From Plectosphaerella cucumerina (lineage: Eukaryota; Ascomycota; Sordariomycetes; Glomerellales; Plectosphaerellaceae), in NCBI GenBank assembly GCA_020746995.1, contig JAGPXD010000003.1:186001-250000 (forward strand): 64,000 bases of DNA. Reading direction: 5' to 3'. A model generated the notes under the pieces. The model searched no databases. It saw only the letters and a program-made list of their open reading frames with translations, and had not been told where the DNA came from. A program made the translations under genes and the position numbers. Below are positions 11,933-24,179 of this stretch, piece by piece (position 1 is the stretch's first letter; the number at the start of each line of letters is the position of its first letter).

Positions 11933-14179
11933 TCAGAAGTTGGTGGTGTAGCTCCGGCCAAGGACAGGCTTGGTGTTCTTCTTCGTGTTCTTGGCCTGAG
12001 AGCCGGCGCCGATTTTCTCGAAGCCCTGAGTGATGTCCAGGTTGAAGCCATCCGTCTCCTCTGAGGCAAAGTCTGTCGAATCAAACATGCCGGGGAAGAA
12101 AGTATCAGCGGACATGTCGTACATGGCGCTGGAGATCTTTCTCGGGGACGGAGCTTTGCTTGGTGATTGGAAGCTGTACGGCTTGCTTGGAGAGGAGTCG
12201 AGGCCGCTGAACACCTTGCTCGGGGTGTCCCAGGTAATTGTCGTCGGTGCCGGAAGCTTCAGGCTGGGCGTGGCCAGGAGGTTGCCTGGTTGGCCAGCCT
12301 CAACGACGGATGTGGTGGTGTGAGCCCGGTCCAACCTAGGACGCTTCGCCGACTTCTTGCAGGGCGATTCGTAGACATTGCCGCCGTCAAAAAGGCTGTC
12401 GTCGATACCGTCCCAGAGGCCCATATCACCAAACATGGCGGGGTCGTTCATGTCGTAGAAGGCCGTGTCCAAGTTGAAGGCTGGGCTCCAGGGGGCCGAT
12501 TCCTCGCTGATACCCGTCATCTTTCGCAGAGGTGATTGGAGCATCTCCCGAACCTGGTTGCGGTGGATCTGCAGGTTGGTGTTGGGGGAGGCAGATGGCG
12601 GGGGCTTCTGAGGCGGCTTCAGCTTCATGGCCGGGGTCAGCGGAGGGAGCATCTGGCCGTCCACGCGGAAGGGCGACGAGGACGGGGGACCGAAGGCGTT
12701 GTACGAGCGGCCCTTGCTCGGGCTGTCGTAAGAGGATGCCCGCAGCCGAGCAATCTCCACCTCGGCACGACCCTTGTGATCGGGTCGGCTGCGCTTGCTC
12801 CGGGGGCGATCGGCCTCCGAGGTCGGCAGGGTGCTCTTCTGATTGGGCCTCATCGCAGAAGACTCCAACGAGGAGATGTAGCCGCTGTCATCCATAGAGT
12901 TGAAGTTGCGCTTGTGGGAGCGATTGATGGACGACGTGGGAGGGCCGCGGGCCGCAGGGGGAGGCGTATGGCTCCTGGACCCAATGTGCCGGGGCACGGG
13001 CGGAGAAGAGTGCATGGTGGCCGGGAGAGGCGAGTATGTTGAGAGATCGGCATGAGCGTCTGAACCTGTCGGCCTCTCGGCGTCTTCAGGCGCAGCAGGG
13101 TCGGAGACGGGGATGGTGGCGTCGGAGGAAATCTCGGCGGGGAGGGTCGCCTGAGATGTTGGCAGGGGCGGCAGCTTGTGGTGAGTGACAGGCGCAGGCG
13201 GCGGAAGCGTGGGTTCGGGCATCGGTGCCATCAGGGGCTTCGAGGGTTCGAGGCGCGTCGACATGACGGGAAGGTTCTCCGATGCAGAGCCGGACTTGCG
13301 GCCGTTCTTCTCCTTGATAAATTGCATCTCCATGCCGACCTGAATGGTCCAGTAGTTGCCCTTGCCAGGGTCGTCCTTGGGCCTCTCCACCTTGATGAAG
13401 GCCTTGTGCAGGCTGAGGTTATGCCGAATACTGTTCTGCCACCCGGCCTCTTCAGCCTTGTAAAACTTGTAAGTATCGGAAATCCATTTGTAGATCTGGG
13501 CCAGCGTCAGGCGACGGTTGGGAGAGCGCAGAATAGCCATGCCGATGAGCTGCGCGTAGCTGTGACCGGGCTTCTGTCCATCATCCGCGATCGGAGGGAA
13601 CGAGTCGTGAGGCGGCAGACCCGACTCATCGAGCCGAGGCTTCTTGGAGAGCCGGGCATCAGTGATGGGAGCGGCATCCATGAGGACGCGCTTGCCGGGC
13701 CCCTTCTGAAGCGGCGTCACATAGGCGTCGAAGTTGACGGTTGGCGGCATGGGGAAGGAAGCCGGGTGCATATTCTCCTTGCCGGAAAAGGGCATTTGCA
13801 TGGCCGAGGCGAACATCGGCTTCTGAGAGGCGGTTTTGAAATTGGAAAGATACGGCTTCTTCTGAAGCGAGTCGGTGTGTGGCGGTTTCGACATAGGGGG
13901 TGCCATGGTGACGGCGCCGAGCTTGTTCATGTAGGATGGTGCACTCGTTGGCTTGCTGTTATGTGTGGCGGGCTTCGTGGGCGACTGGCGTATGGATGCG
14001 GAAGAAGGAGGGTTGAAGACGAGGTTTCCGTTCGCCGAGGCGAGTGGCCGCCGAGGCGGCTTCGCGACGGCGGGCATCGGGGCGTGGCTCATCATGGGCG
14101 CCGCGTTGTCGAAGAGCAAGTCGTCCCTGAATATCTGGAAAGGTTCCTGCGAACCGGCAACTCTGGTCGGTCTGGCCAT
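11933..14179 (-). CDS. Forkhead transcription factor, HCM1/Sep1-like (no FHA domain)
   Basis: A single uninterrupted exon of 748 codons. The forkhead (winged-helix) domain lies at about residues 205-297: HSYAQLIGMAILRSPNRRLTL, then IYKWISDTYKFYK and the recognition helix GWQNSIRHNLSLHKAFIKV, followed by KGNYWTI. There is no FHA domain in the N-terminal 200 residues, which separates it from Fkh1/Fkh2 and points to the Hcm1 (S. cerevisiae) / Sep1 (S. pombe) group that drives cell-cycle genes for chromosome segregation and septation. The C-terminal 450 residues are Pro/Ser/Thr-rich with several SP/TP sites, as expected for CDK-regulated factors, and basic clusters (RPRSKRSRPDHKGR) that may act as nuclear signals. 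The start is the first ATG of the frame (cat at 14177-14179). Confidence 0.88.
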   Translation of the reverse strand: MARPTRVAGSQEPFQIFRDDLLFDNAAPMMSHAPMPAVAKPPRRPLASANGNLVFNPPSSASIRQSPTKPATHNSKPTSAPSYMNKLGAVTMAPPMSKPPHTDSLQKKPYLSNFKTASQKPMFASAMQMPFSGKENMHPASFPMPPTVNFDAYVTPLQKGPGKRVLMDAAPITDARLSKKPRLDESGLPPHDSFPPIADDGQKPGHSYAQLIGMAILRSPNRRLTLAQIYKWISDTYKFYKAEEAGWQNSIRHNLSLHKAFIKVERPKDDPGKGNYWTIQVGMEMQFIKEKNGRKSGSASENLPVMSTRLEPSKPLMAPMPEPTLPPPAPVTHHKLPPLPTSQATLPAEISSDATIPVSDPAAPEDAERPTGSDAHADLSTYSPLPATMHSSPPVPRHIGSRSHTPPPAARGPPTSSINRSHKRNFNSMDDSGYISSLESSAMRPNQKSTLPTSEADRPRSKRSRPDHKGRAEVEIARLRASSYDSPSKGRSYNAFGPPSSSPFRVDGQMLPPLTPAMKLKPPQKPPPSASPNTNLQIHRNQVREMLQSPLRKMTGISEESAPWSPAFNLDTAFYDMNDPAMFGDMGLWDGIDDSLFDGGNVYESPCKKSAKRPRLDRAHTTTSVVEAGQPGNLLATPSLKLPAPTTITWDTPSKVFSGLDSSPSKPYSFQSPSKAPSPRKISSAMYDMSADTFFPGMFDSTDFASEETDGFNLDITQGFEKIGAGSQAKNTKKNTKPVLGRSYTTNF

Positions 14180-17100
14180 TGCGGCCTCGGTTCAAGGGCG
14201 AATGATGAGCGGGCAGGCTGCAGTGGCGGGCTAGGTAAGGCGGTAGTGTCAGTAAAACTGACAGGCCGTGGACGTTGATATATGGCGGTAGTGGTGAAGA
14301 GGATGTCACGGCATGAGGACGAGAGAGAGAGAAGTGGCGGATGATAAGCTCCGTGGGAGGTCTTATTCCATGCGATGGGGCATGGTTCAAGGGAGGAAAG
14401 GCATAACGAGGGAGGATGGAGAGGCTCACCTGGATCGGGGTTCTAGACGATGAAATGGCGAGTGGGTCGAGGCTTCAAGGGGCTCTCGCAGGTCATGAAC
14501 AAACGGCTGGCTAGGTGCGGTTGCGGTTGCGGTTGCGATGCGATCACGATCTTGGCCCTGAGGGCATACGACTCCAAACGCGTTCAAGATTGGGAAAAAC
14601 CGGGGCGCGTCAGGGGGTGCGTGCTCTGTGCAAATGATTCGAGGGCGATGCCTGGAAAGTTCTGATCGAGGCAGAGGCGAGTCGGATCGAGGTTGGTTTT
14701 ATCGGGTGGAAAGTATTATTGCGTATGGCGGGCGATGGTCGAGTCAGGATGTCGGGAAAGGAAGTGGTGAAGTTGAAGTTGTGTGGTGTCTGGGTGAAGC
14801 TGGATGGCGAACGGATGTCTGGCTGGAAGAGACAAGGGCGCAGAAAAGAGGGGATGGAAGGGGGAATGAGCGAGGCAGCTGCAGGCGGGTGGGAGAGGAC
14901 GGGGTTATGGGTAGCGGCAGGTCTTGGTGCGCGGTGGTGCGCGGTGCGTGGGTGCGTCCAGTGGTGCAGTACGGCGCGGTTGCAGCGCGGTGCCAGTGGT
15001 GGTGGGATGGATGGATGGGGGGGGGGAGAAAACAGGCAGACGGACGGGACGTGAGTGCGAGAGGGAGCTTCAGAGCTCAGAGCACCACCGAGGCCTGTCT
15101 GCTAGGTGCCCTCTGGTTGGACGTGGCGGGGGCCAGCGTGGGATGGGATTGGGTGGGAGAGAGAAAGAGAGGGGACTCGGGTCGGATGTGAAGGTGAGGT
15201 GAGTGTGGGAAGGAGGGTGTCCGAGAGCAGGTCAAGGTTGGGTTAGGTTTCTGCGAGAAAAGACGCCAGAGCAGGCCCGGTAGAGCTGTGGAGCACTGGC
15301 AGGACGGGCACTGACGGCCAGCTCACGACTGCACGAGGTGAGCGCCGGCCGACGCAGCTGGTTGGCTGGGTTGAATTGGGTGCGGCGGCCAGTGGGGTCT
15401 CGAGGCAAGGGAGGGATGGCGGCGCGGGCAAAGGATTGGACGAGGGCGTAGCCGGCTGACACCCAGGCGAAGACAGGACAGCGACTGGGTCTGGAGTTCA
15501 AGACAAGATGGAAGACAAGCAAGACAAGACAAGACAAGGAAAAGGACGTGTGGATGTGGGATGGGCCGGGATGGCCTGGCCTTGGGCTGGATGGACCGAC
15601 ATGGACAGGGGGAGGAGGAAGAGAGCAGGGGGGCAGAGGACCAAGGATGTTGGCGGGTCGGCGGGCGATGTCTGTCTGTCTGTCGTTCACTTGCAAGGCC
15701 TATTCTGTTCAGTCATTGCCGTCGTGAGAAGAAGTCATCAAGCACTTGTCGTTTGGCACGGAACAGACGTGACGGCCTCGATGGCTTGATACCGGGCTAC
15801 CTCCGTGAGCAATGTCGAGCTTCCCCTCTCTCCATCTCGCCAGGCAATACCCAGGCGAGAGTAGCTTGGTGCTTGGGTCGTACCGGTGGACAGCGAGGGC
15901 GAACAGATTTGCGCACTGGCAATGCGGGTTTCAAGTTCATGCGCCGTCTGCAGCCCGTCAGACCGGCCGCCGCCCGGCCATCCAGTCCAGTCCGTTCTTT
16001 TCCCAAGGTTTCTTTCTTGCTCGCCACATCTGCCCAGAGTGAGGTGAGCTCGGCGAGGTGAGGTACAACACGTAAGAAATGATCTGCCCAGCGCACTAGT
16101 ACACGAGATGCAGGCACGATGATGCCTGGATGATGTGCTTCGCCCCGAGCTCCCCGCCCTGCCGCCCTCTTGTCTCGCCGTTTTCGCCGGCAGGCCGGGT
16201 GAACGTGTCTCGCTCTCACTCCGGGCTGTTCCCTACCCCTCTCCGAGTCGACGCTGATCTGTGATCTACATACATGTGCTGGCGCAAACACGCACGCACA
16301 TGCAATCGGTTTCTCAATCTCGATCTTCACGCCCTCGGCAACGGCAGATCCGGAGGATTCATTTGCCAACCTTTTCTCCAAGATGGAGATGAGGGCAAAC
16401 GGATTTTGAGTTTATGGCTTGACGTCTGGCAGGACTATCTTGTCATCCCGTCCTTTCTGACCCTCCCCTCATCGCCCGTGTTCGAGAGGAACTTCAGACC
16501 CGTTCGGACGACTGGAAGGGCACTATCAGGGATGGCGTGAGGTCGCCCACCATGATTGGTGTGAAAGGCAAGCGCCCCTTGATAAGCGTCGGCGGGATCA
16601 GATGCGCATGATGCGAAGCTGAACAACCTCAGGGCCGGCCTCACGCGCGAGGAGGGAAGGTAGGTGGGGAGTCTGGTGCAGTGCACCTTCCTCGAGGGAC
16701 TTGAGCCCGGACGCGTCGTGACGCGTCCGAGCACGCGCCCATTTGTTTACTTGCGGAGCCAATCAGGTCGCTCCGTTTCACTACATCCTTGCCTGCCGGT
16801 GATTCATTGGCTGACAGCACTTGAGCCTGCTGCAACTTCGTGAACATAGTCCAAGTTTCGTTTGCATACGAGCACTTCGGGTTGATTTGACGATCGCGAC
16901 TTCCTCTGCAAGCCGAATGCAAACCCAGGTGTTGCGGTTGGGAACCTTGATAAGGACTGTTATGGTGCATCAAAACAACACGAGCCTGGTGTCGAGCCGA
17001 TGTGTCCCATTCTGTTATCCCTCTCTTACATCGAGGTCGCCGTCCGTAAAATGGTTCGAGAACAAAGACAGAGACCGGTCAGAAGACATGCCATGCATGA

Positions 17101-19703
17101 ATGACATGCCCAGCCGCCCCGGGCCAGCCGCCGGGCATCCATCCATGGACCTTCATCCCTCGCGGCCTCTTTGACATCTCAGCCCCCCGACTCGAGGCCG
17201 AGAATGTGGCCACCCCCTCTTTCAGCCAACTTTATTCGCCAATACGGACAATGGACAAAAAAACGACACCCTTGGACCCGGCGGCCATCGACGCGGCACG
17301 GCCGGACAGGACGACACGCGCCTGTTCATACTGTAGACGCAATAATGATACGACGCCCGGCCGGCCACCTCGCTTCTCCTCCTCCAAGTGCCGACCAAGG
17401 TCTCCAGCAATGACGCACAATCTACTGCAGATCCACGTCCGGCTGGACGCTAGCGTGCTGGCCAAGATGGAGAAAGAGAAGCCTCGTCTCCTCACCCAGG
17501 CAGGCAGGGCAGGGCAGGGCAGAGCTGGACAAGGGCAGGCAACAGGGCAGCAGGCCAACTCCCGAGCAATGCCACGGGACTTTGTGCCCATCTCCACATG
17601 GAAAGTGACCACCCCCCCTGTCTCGACCTTCCATCAACCCAGACATACGCACATGCGTGTGCCTGACGGTCACTACCTGATCGCGTAATGATATCCCATC
17701 GAAATGCCCTCAGAAATGCTCATGTCGAAAAAGCCGGGCAGCTGACTCGGGTCCATGTCTTGCACGGCGAGAAAAGGGGGGGAGAGGGAAGAGGGAGAGG
17801 ACTCGGAAGAGAAAGAGTGCGCCGGCCGCCTGAGACTCTCCCCCGCCCTGCCGGCGGCAGCGGACCCGGAAGAGCCTCACCTTACACGGCTCTCTCATCA
17901 ACCTTCATTCCTGTCGACAGGCACGAGCGGCCCGATGCTAACCACGGCGATGCCCGTTTCACTATCATGTGCTTTCTTTCTCAACATCGTCAGTTTGTCG
18001 GGCCGTCTACGACCCTAAGCGTGCCATATGACATAACTTTCGATCCTTGAAGTCATCGATCGGTAGCTGGTCATCAAACGCGGACATGCGCCGCGGCTAT
18101 CCTCGATATCAAAAACTGTTTCTCCAAATCGCTTGTCCCCGCCATTTGAAAAATTTGTCTATTCCGGCCTCCGTCTCTCAACCGTCCGCCCCGAGACATG
18201 CCGCAGTGACATCACCTCCTCTCACCAGCCGGGCCGTGGCCGTTCTAGATCATCTCGGCGCAAGCCTCAGACAGGATATGGGCCATGCTCACGGACTCGC
18301 CCGCGCCCCTTGCATCCCGTCTCGTCTCCCTGCTCTCGCAGCCAATTGACCGTACGCGAATGACTCGCCCCCATCTGCCAGCCTGCTCAACGTCAAGGAG
18401 GTGGAAACATCAATCAAGTCAAGGGATGATGAATAACCCTGGCCTGGCCCACGGACGGAGAGCCCTCGAACCTCACCGTGACGGAGACCACGCCGGCCAT
18501 CAACTCATGTCCCCGGACCCGGGAACACGCAGGACGTGTTACTGCCTTGGTCGCGCATCATGCGTCTTTGCTCGTTCACCACGGCCATCGCCGAAGGAGT
18601 CCGGGTCCCTTTTTTCCAACATCCCCATCTTTCCAATACCAGGAAAGAAAAAAAAACCCCGGGAGATGGAACGGCGATCCATCAAGACCCTGCGTGGCAG
18701 GGTACCCCCGTCCACCCAATCTGCCCTCTGCCTCCTGCGCAGCGGCCGGGAGCGAAAACCGTTTGCATAAAACTCCCAATCTCCCATCTGCATGGCCAGC
18801 GCATCTAGCTTCCTTTTCCCCAGCGGGGATGCCCTCTTCTCGGCCATCCTCGCGTGACATGTGGCCGGCGCGGCCCTACCGCGTGAAGGACGGGGACAGC
18901 TCATGCCCAACGCCCCTTTTCCCATACCTGCCCAGATCGACGATTTCACCGCCCGTCTTCTGATGCCAACGACGACCGTTGCGGGCACGGCTCCCGGTAC
19001 GGCGAGAACCCGAACCCAGCAGGCTGTGGGGCGGCGGGCATGCCAGGTCTTCTGCCAGCCTTCTTTCATTATGCGTGAAGATTCTCGTCGGGCCCCCCGG
19101 CTCGTAGCCTCGTGGCGCCATGCTCTCGCTCTCCCTTCGGTTTTTCCCTTGCTTCTTCTGCCGACTTTGGATCCGCGCCGGTCCAGACGCTGCAAACACG
19201 GACCTGCGCCGCCGCTCCGCGTTTCACGATAGAGGACGCCCGGACTCGCGTCCGCATCTCGCCCCATCCCTGCGTGCAGCACTCCCCAGCGTCCTGCAGT
19301 AGCGGTCGGAGCTGCCCCAGTGGTGCTCCTCGTCCGATCAGTGCAGCTCTCTTCCAAGCTCACAGACAAACTGACGCAATAAGTCACAACGCACAGGCTC
19401 TGGGCAGAGCATCTTCGTAGATCACGTGAAGCAAGACGACGGTATACACTGAGCTATTACTTGATGAGTCGTACATGTAGAGGAACAGGTACCCAAATCA
19501 ATGGCTGAGGCACCTCTCTCCGTAGTACACAACACATGAGGGCTTCGCCGGAAAGCAGAGAATAAGCGAGAAAGCAAAAGACAGGTAACCTCCATCATCT
19601 CGCCAACGTGTGAGTACCCAACAAACCTCACCTTGCCTCCACCAACGTGTATCCGTCCTTCCCGTGGTGCATTCATGTGGTAGGAGCCCAACGTGACTCG
19701 CAA
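14180..19703. other. 5.5-kb gene-free stretch (long leader/promoter of the forkhead gene plus unassigned DNA)
   Basis: No recognisable gene. From 14180 to about 15700 the plus strand is strongly purine-rich (gagagagagaagtgg, gggggggggagaaaac), so the forkhead sense strand is C/T-rich, as in long fungal 5' leaders. Simple repeats include (acaag)n near 15515-15541, a ttgcgg triplet-pair repeat at 14519-14540 and (gggca)n at 17503-17525. Several ATG or GTG open frames of 150-280 codons occur (for example plus 17101-17688, minus 19387-18539), but they are Arg/Pro/Ser-rich and match nothing I know. The right end is the 3' flank of PAN1. Confidence 0.5.
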
Positions 19704-22700
19704 CTAATCGAGAACACGACCAGCTGTGGCGGCGGTGCTCTTGTCGACCGTCTGGGTCTTCTTAAGCGCCCGGCCGAGCTGGATCTCGTTCAGGAAGCCC
19801 GAAGGGCGACCGCCCGGAGGGGCAGAAGGGGCAGGTGCACCTCCTGGAGGGGGAGGGGGAGGACCTGCGCCTGGGGGAGGAGGGGGAGGCGGAGGAGGAG
19901 CTCCCGGTGCGTCCATCGACGGCATGGGGGGTGGCGGCGGGGGGGCCGATGATGGCCCTGGAGGAGGCGGCCCAGGTGGAGGAGGGGGAGCGGCACCACC
20001 AGGAAGAGGCGGCGCTGGGGGCGGCGAGGTTGGCGACAGAGCGGCCGCCGGGCTGGCCGGGCTGGATGCAGGCTTCTCGCCCGCCGCCGACAGCGGCCGA
20101 GGAGGTGCCATGGTGCCAAAGAGGATCGATGCCAACGCAGCAGCGCTGGTGCCGCCCGGTCTGCTGTCCTCGTCATCAGACTCGTCCTCCTCGTCATCCT
20201 TGTCCGAGCCCCAGTCGTCGTCGTCGGGACGCCTGCGAGAGACGGGTCCGGTGGGCGTAGGCACCACCGGAGCGGCCGCCTTCGACTCCTGGGTCATGCG
20301 GTGGAAGGGGTTGGTAGACGCATCGCCAGCGGGAGGCGGAGGCGGAGGTGCCGGCGCCGACGGGGCAGAAGGGGGCGAATCGCTGGAATGAGACATCATC
20401 CTGAAGTACGGGTTCTTGCTCTCGTTCTTCTCGGCCGGCGGGCTCGTCACCACCGTGGGCACTGGCGGGGCGGCGGCGGGAGGGGGAGACGGCTTCCTCT
20501 CCAACTCCTGGCTGCCAATCTGGCTGCCTGCCTGCGTCGGGGTCGATGCTTGAGGAGTCAGGTGCCGAGGGCCCTCGTCGTCGTCGTCGGACGAGCTGTC
20601 GTCGCCGTCGTCCAGAGACTCGAGCTGGCGCTGCAGCTCCAGCTCTCTCTGCTTCGCAGCTTCGATTTCTGCCCTGCGGGCGGCAAGCTTGGCCTCCCTC
20701 TCCTTCGTCTCGGCCAAAGCTGCCTTCTTGCGCCGCTTCTCTTCCTCCTTCTTCAGCTTGCCCTGACGGACCTGCTCCTCGAGAGCCTTGAGACGTGCTG
20801 CGGCAGCGTCGCGCTCCTTCGAGAAGTCGTCCTCCTGTTCTTGTGCGTCCGCCCTGTGACCATATTAGCAACCGACTTGTGGAAACCAAACGGAAAACTT
20901 ACTCAAGCTGCTGGGTAGCAATGTGTTGGGCTTCAGCCTCCTTTTGCAAGAGATCCTCTTCCACCCTCTTAGAGGCTTCCGCTTCGGCAGCGTCAGGTCC
21001 GCCGCCTCTCCTAGTGGGAGGAGGCGGAGGCTTCTTGTCGGCAGGCTGCGAAGTTTCCGGGGCAGGAGGGGAAACACCCTGTTCCTCGGCAAGCCTGGCC
21101 TGTCTTTCTGCCTCCCTACGGGCATCCTCTTCCTCCGCCTGTCGAAGCTTCGCGGCACGCTCAGCACGCTCGCGCTCCATCTTCTGAGCCGCCGTCTCAC
21201 CAGGCTTAGAAGGCGCCTTGATACCCAGTGCAGCCAGGCGCTCGGCCATGCGTTGCTCGGCCTGCTGCTTGATGAATGCGGCGCGCTCCTCGGGCGTCCG
21301 GTACGACGAGTACGAGCCACCAGATGCCGCAGCCGGTGGCGTGGCAGTTCTGGCCGCTGCAGGGGCGGGACTGGCACGACGATCAGGTTCGGCAGCGCGC
21401 GAGTACTCGGCGGACGGGGACGATCTGGCGGGGCGTTTGTCCTGAGCTCGAAGGCGCGAGGCGCGGCTGGAGCGCTGCAGCTCAAAGATGAAGTCTCGGA
21501 CTTCGTCTTCAACGCCAAGAGCATCCTCCCAACGGCGCCGCTCATGTTCGTTGGTCGAGCTGGAAGATCCCTCCTTGAGGTTGTCCTCAATGCCACGGGC
21601 GAAGTCGCGGACAGAGTCCTCGACGTCACGAACCATGCGCTCGTTGTTCTCCTTCTCACCGGTTGCCGAGACGGTCTCTTCCTCGAGGCGCCTAGCCGCA
21701 CTGCCATCGTCGGCAGGGGAGTCAACTTTTCTGCCGGTCAGCGCAGCGGTTCGTTGCTGCATCATTGCCTTGGCCCGGGCCTTCAGACGGTCAGCCTCGG
21801 TGACAGCACCGCCGGGACCAGTGCCAATGATGGAAGGCGAGCTGCCAGGATGAGCCTTGGCGTCCTTGAGGCGGAAGAGTTCCAGGCGGGCCTCGTAGAT
21901 AGCCTTCTCCGTCTTGCGAACCTCAGATGCGAGCTGAGGAATCTTGTCCGTTAAGTTCTGCAGCTGTCTCTTCAGGGCTCGCTTCTCGGCATCAGAATCT
22001 CCCGTAGCAAGAGCAGCATCCGGGTGAGAATCGATGTCCTCCTGGATGCGGCGAATGCGGCGATAGAGATCCTCTGCTTCCCGTCGATCGCGCCTGTCGA
22101 GCATGTCGTCCTCCTCGATGGCCCTCTCGTCCTTGAAATCCATAGCGTCAAGCAGCACCTGCTTCTCCCTGATCTTCTTCTTCAGCTGCTCAGTGTTGAG
22201 TTCGTCGTTCGACGTGACAGAAGAGGCGGGGGAGTCAGGACGGGGAGAGTTATTGCCCAGCCGCCGGCGAGCGCTCGACTTGTAGCCAGTATCGTCGTCG
22301 TTGTTCTTGAAGACGGTCGCATCCTTGCGCGAGGCCGCGCTACCAAATGCATTGCCACGCAGCGAGTGGTTCTTCATGTAACTGACACCGGTCTTCTGGG
22401 GCAGCAGGGCGGCGCCAGACTTGTTACGGAAGTCCGATTCTTCGTGGAGCATCGACTTGATGGTGCCGATGGAAGCACTGAAGTTGCGTGTAGAGGGGGG
22501 GACCAGCTCGGCGGGCAGAGCGTTAGGGATCGGGTAACCGTTGAGCTTACGGTAGATGAGATGCATGGCGACTGCAAACTCGTCCAGGTCAAGTCTTCCC
22601 TTGTTGCCGTTGTCGGCCAAAGTCCAAGCACGCTCCAGGTCGGGCTTCTCGAGGCCACTCTGGCCGAAGATCTCGATGGCCTGGTCGCCTCCAATGAAAC

Positions 22701-23833
22701 CCTTGTTGAGGCCATCCCAGGCCTTGAAGAGAGCATCATATCGTTGCTTTTCATCCTTGGTGATAGCCCAGGGGATCACAGCATTGCCTTGGAGGCCAGC
22801 GGTCGTAAAGTTCTGCTGCTCGGCCCTGCTGGGGCATCATGCGCGCCTGCAGAGCATCGATGTTGGGCAAGCCTGAAGCCGGGGCATTCACCAGTCCCCA
22901 TTGTCCAGGCCGGCCGGTGGGCTGAGCGTTCAGAGGAGCAGGCATGCCGCCCTGGCCAAATCCGGTAGGCATGGGGGGCATCGGGGGGCGAGGGCCGGAG
23001 TAGCCAGTCGCCTGGTTGTTCTGCATGCCGGGGAAGCCGGTCTGCTGCGCTTGCAGGCCCTGGTTGGGGCCCAGGAACCCGGTCTGCTGGGGTTGTTGCG
23101 GCTGCTGCTGTGATCCGGGGAAGCCGGTCATCTGAGCCTGGAGAATCTGGGAGTTGGACTGCTGCGGCTGAGGCTGGTGAATGGTGGGAGGGGATGTGGT
23201 GTTCTGTCGGTTGGCGAAGCTCGGCGCATTTGCTGCAGGTGCCGAGCCGCCCGCTTGCTCCTCAATGATGCTGAAGTTGATGATGTCGACCATACTAGAC
23301 ACCTCGTTGGAGATGTTCTCGGGGAGTGACGAAGGCAGCGACTTGCCAGTAAGCTTCAAGTTGCAAAGATACATCGCAAGGGCAAATTCGGGAAAGTGAA
23401 GCTGGCCGGAGCGAGTCGTATCGGAAAGAGTCCTGTGCAAGTCCATCGTCAGGCGTTTGTCGATACCCAACTTAGGGCCAGGGGTCTACTTACCAGATGT
23501 GGGAGAGCGAATCGCCATCCAGGCGGGATCTCATCAAGAGATCTCTCGCCTTCTCTCCCGAGAGAGTGGTCGCATCGTCTCCAACGGCCGACTTGAACAG
23601 GGTCTCAAACTTGGCTTGATCTTGCGCCGTGATGAAGGACAGGCGGACATTCGGAATCTTGTTCGCCTTCTTCCGCGGGGCCTCCTGAGGCGCGCTCGAA
23701 CCACCTCCAGTCTGGAAAGAGGCAGCCATCTGGCTAAACCCCGTCGGCTGCGGCCTCATGGGCTGGGTGGGAGCCTGAGCAGGCGCGGACTGTTGCTGAG
23801 GAGGCGCAGGGAAGCCGGTGGGTTGGGGGGACG

Positions 23834-23867
<34 letters not shown>

Positions 23868-24179
23868 GAACTGCTGCTGAAATTGGGGAGGCATCGACGG
23901 CATCGGCGGCGCTCCGGTCTGGAAGCTCTGCTGAGGCTGCGCCTGGCCAGGGAATCCGGTGTATTGCTGCTGCAGGGCTTGGGGCTGCTGCATGCCGCCG
24001 GGGAAACCGGTGTACTGCTGTTGGAGAGGTGCCTGGCCGAAGCCCGTGGGCTGGGGAGCGAAAGGGCTCGGTTGCTGGCCCTGTTGGCCGCCCATGGCAT
24101 TGAAGGAGCTTCCATACTGTTGGGCGCCGGGGCGCTGGCTATTCCCGCCGCCCAAGAAGGAATTGGAGTTGGAGTACAT
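19704..24179 (-). CDS. PAN1: Actin cytoskeleton-regulatory complex protein PAN1, with apparent +1 frameshift
   Basis: Three exons (24179-23494, 23432-20903, 20853-19704) encode about 1454 residues if one surplus base near 22821-22827 is ignored. In order: N-terminal Gln/Pro/Gly repeats with QPTGF/QYTGFPG units (the PTG-type motifs phosphorylated by Prk1/Ark1 kinases), EH domain 1 (about 175-270), a second Gln/Pro/TGF linker, EH domain 2 (about 443-545, [14 protein letters not shown] and [16 protein letters not shown]), a long charged coiled coil (about 590-1110), an acidic stretch, polyproline (about 1260-1410) and a C-terminal WH2-like segment [14 protein letters not shown]. Pan1 activates Arp2/3 and scaffolds the endocytic coat with End3 and Sla1. 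The frame shifts between MMPQQ and AEQQNF. Start chosen at MYSNSNSF, typical of the family; the frame opens slightly upstream without an ATG. Confidence 0.92.

Noticed and set aside
13178..14278. 366-codon plus-strand open frame opposite the forkhead gene
   Set aside because: Antisense to the forkhead CDS, Arg/Gly-rich, with no recognisable domain.
17101..17688. 195-codon plus-strand ATG frame containing a CxxC-like CSYCRR
   Set aside because: Only one CxxC, low-complexity gggca repeats inside it, and no zinc-cluster pattern; judged chance.
18539..19387. 282-codon minus-strand open frame
   Set aside because: Starts at GTG, Arg/Gly-rich, no family resemblance.
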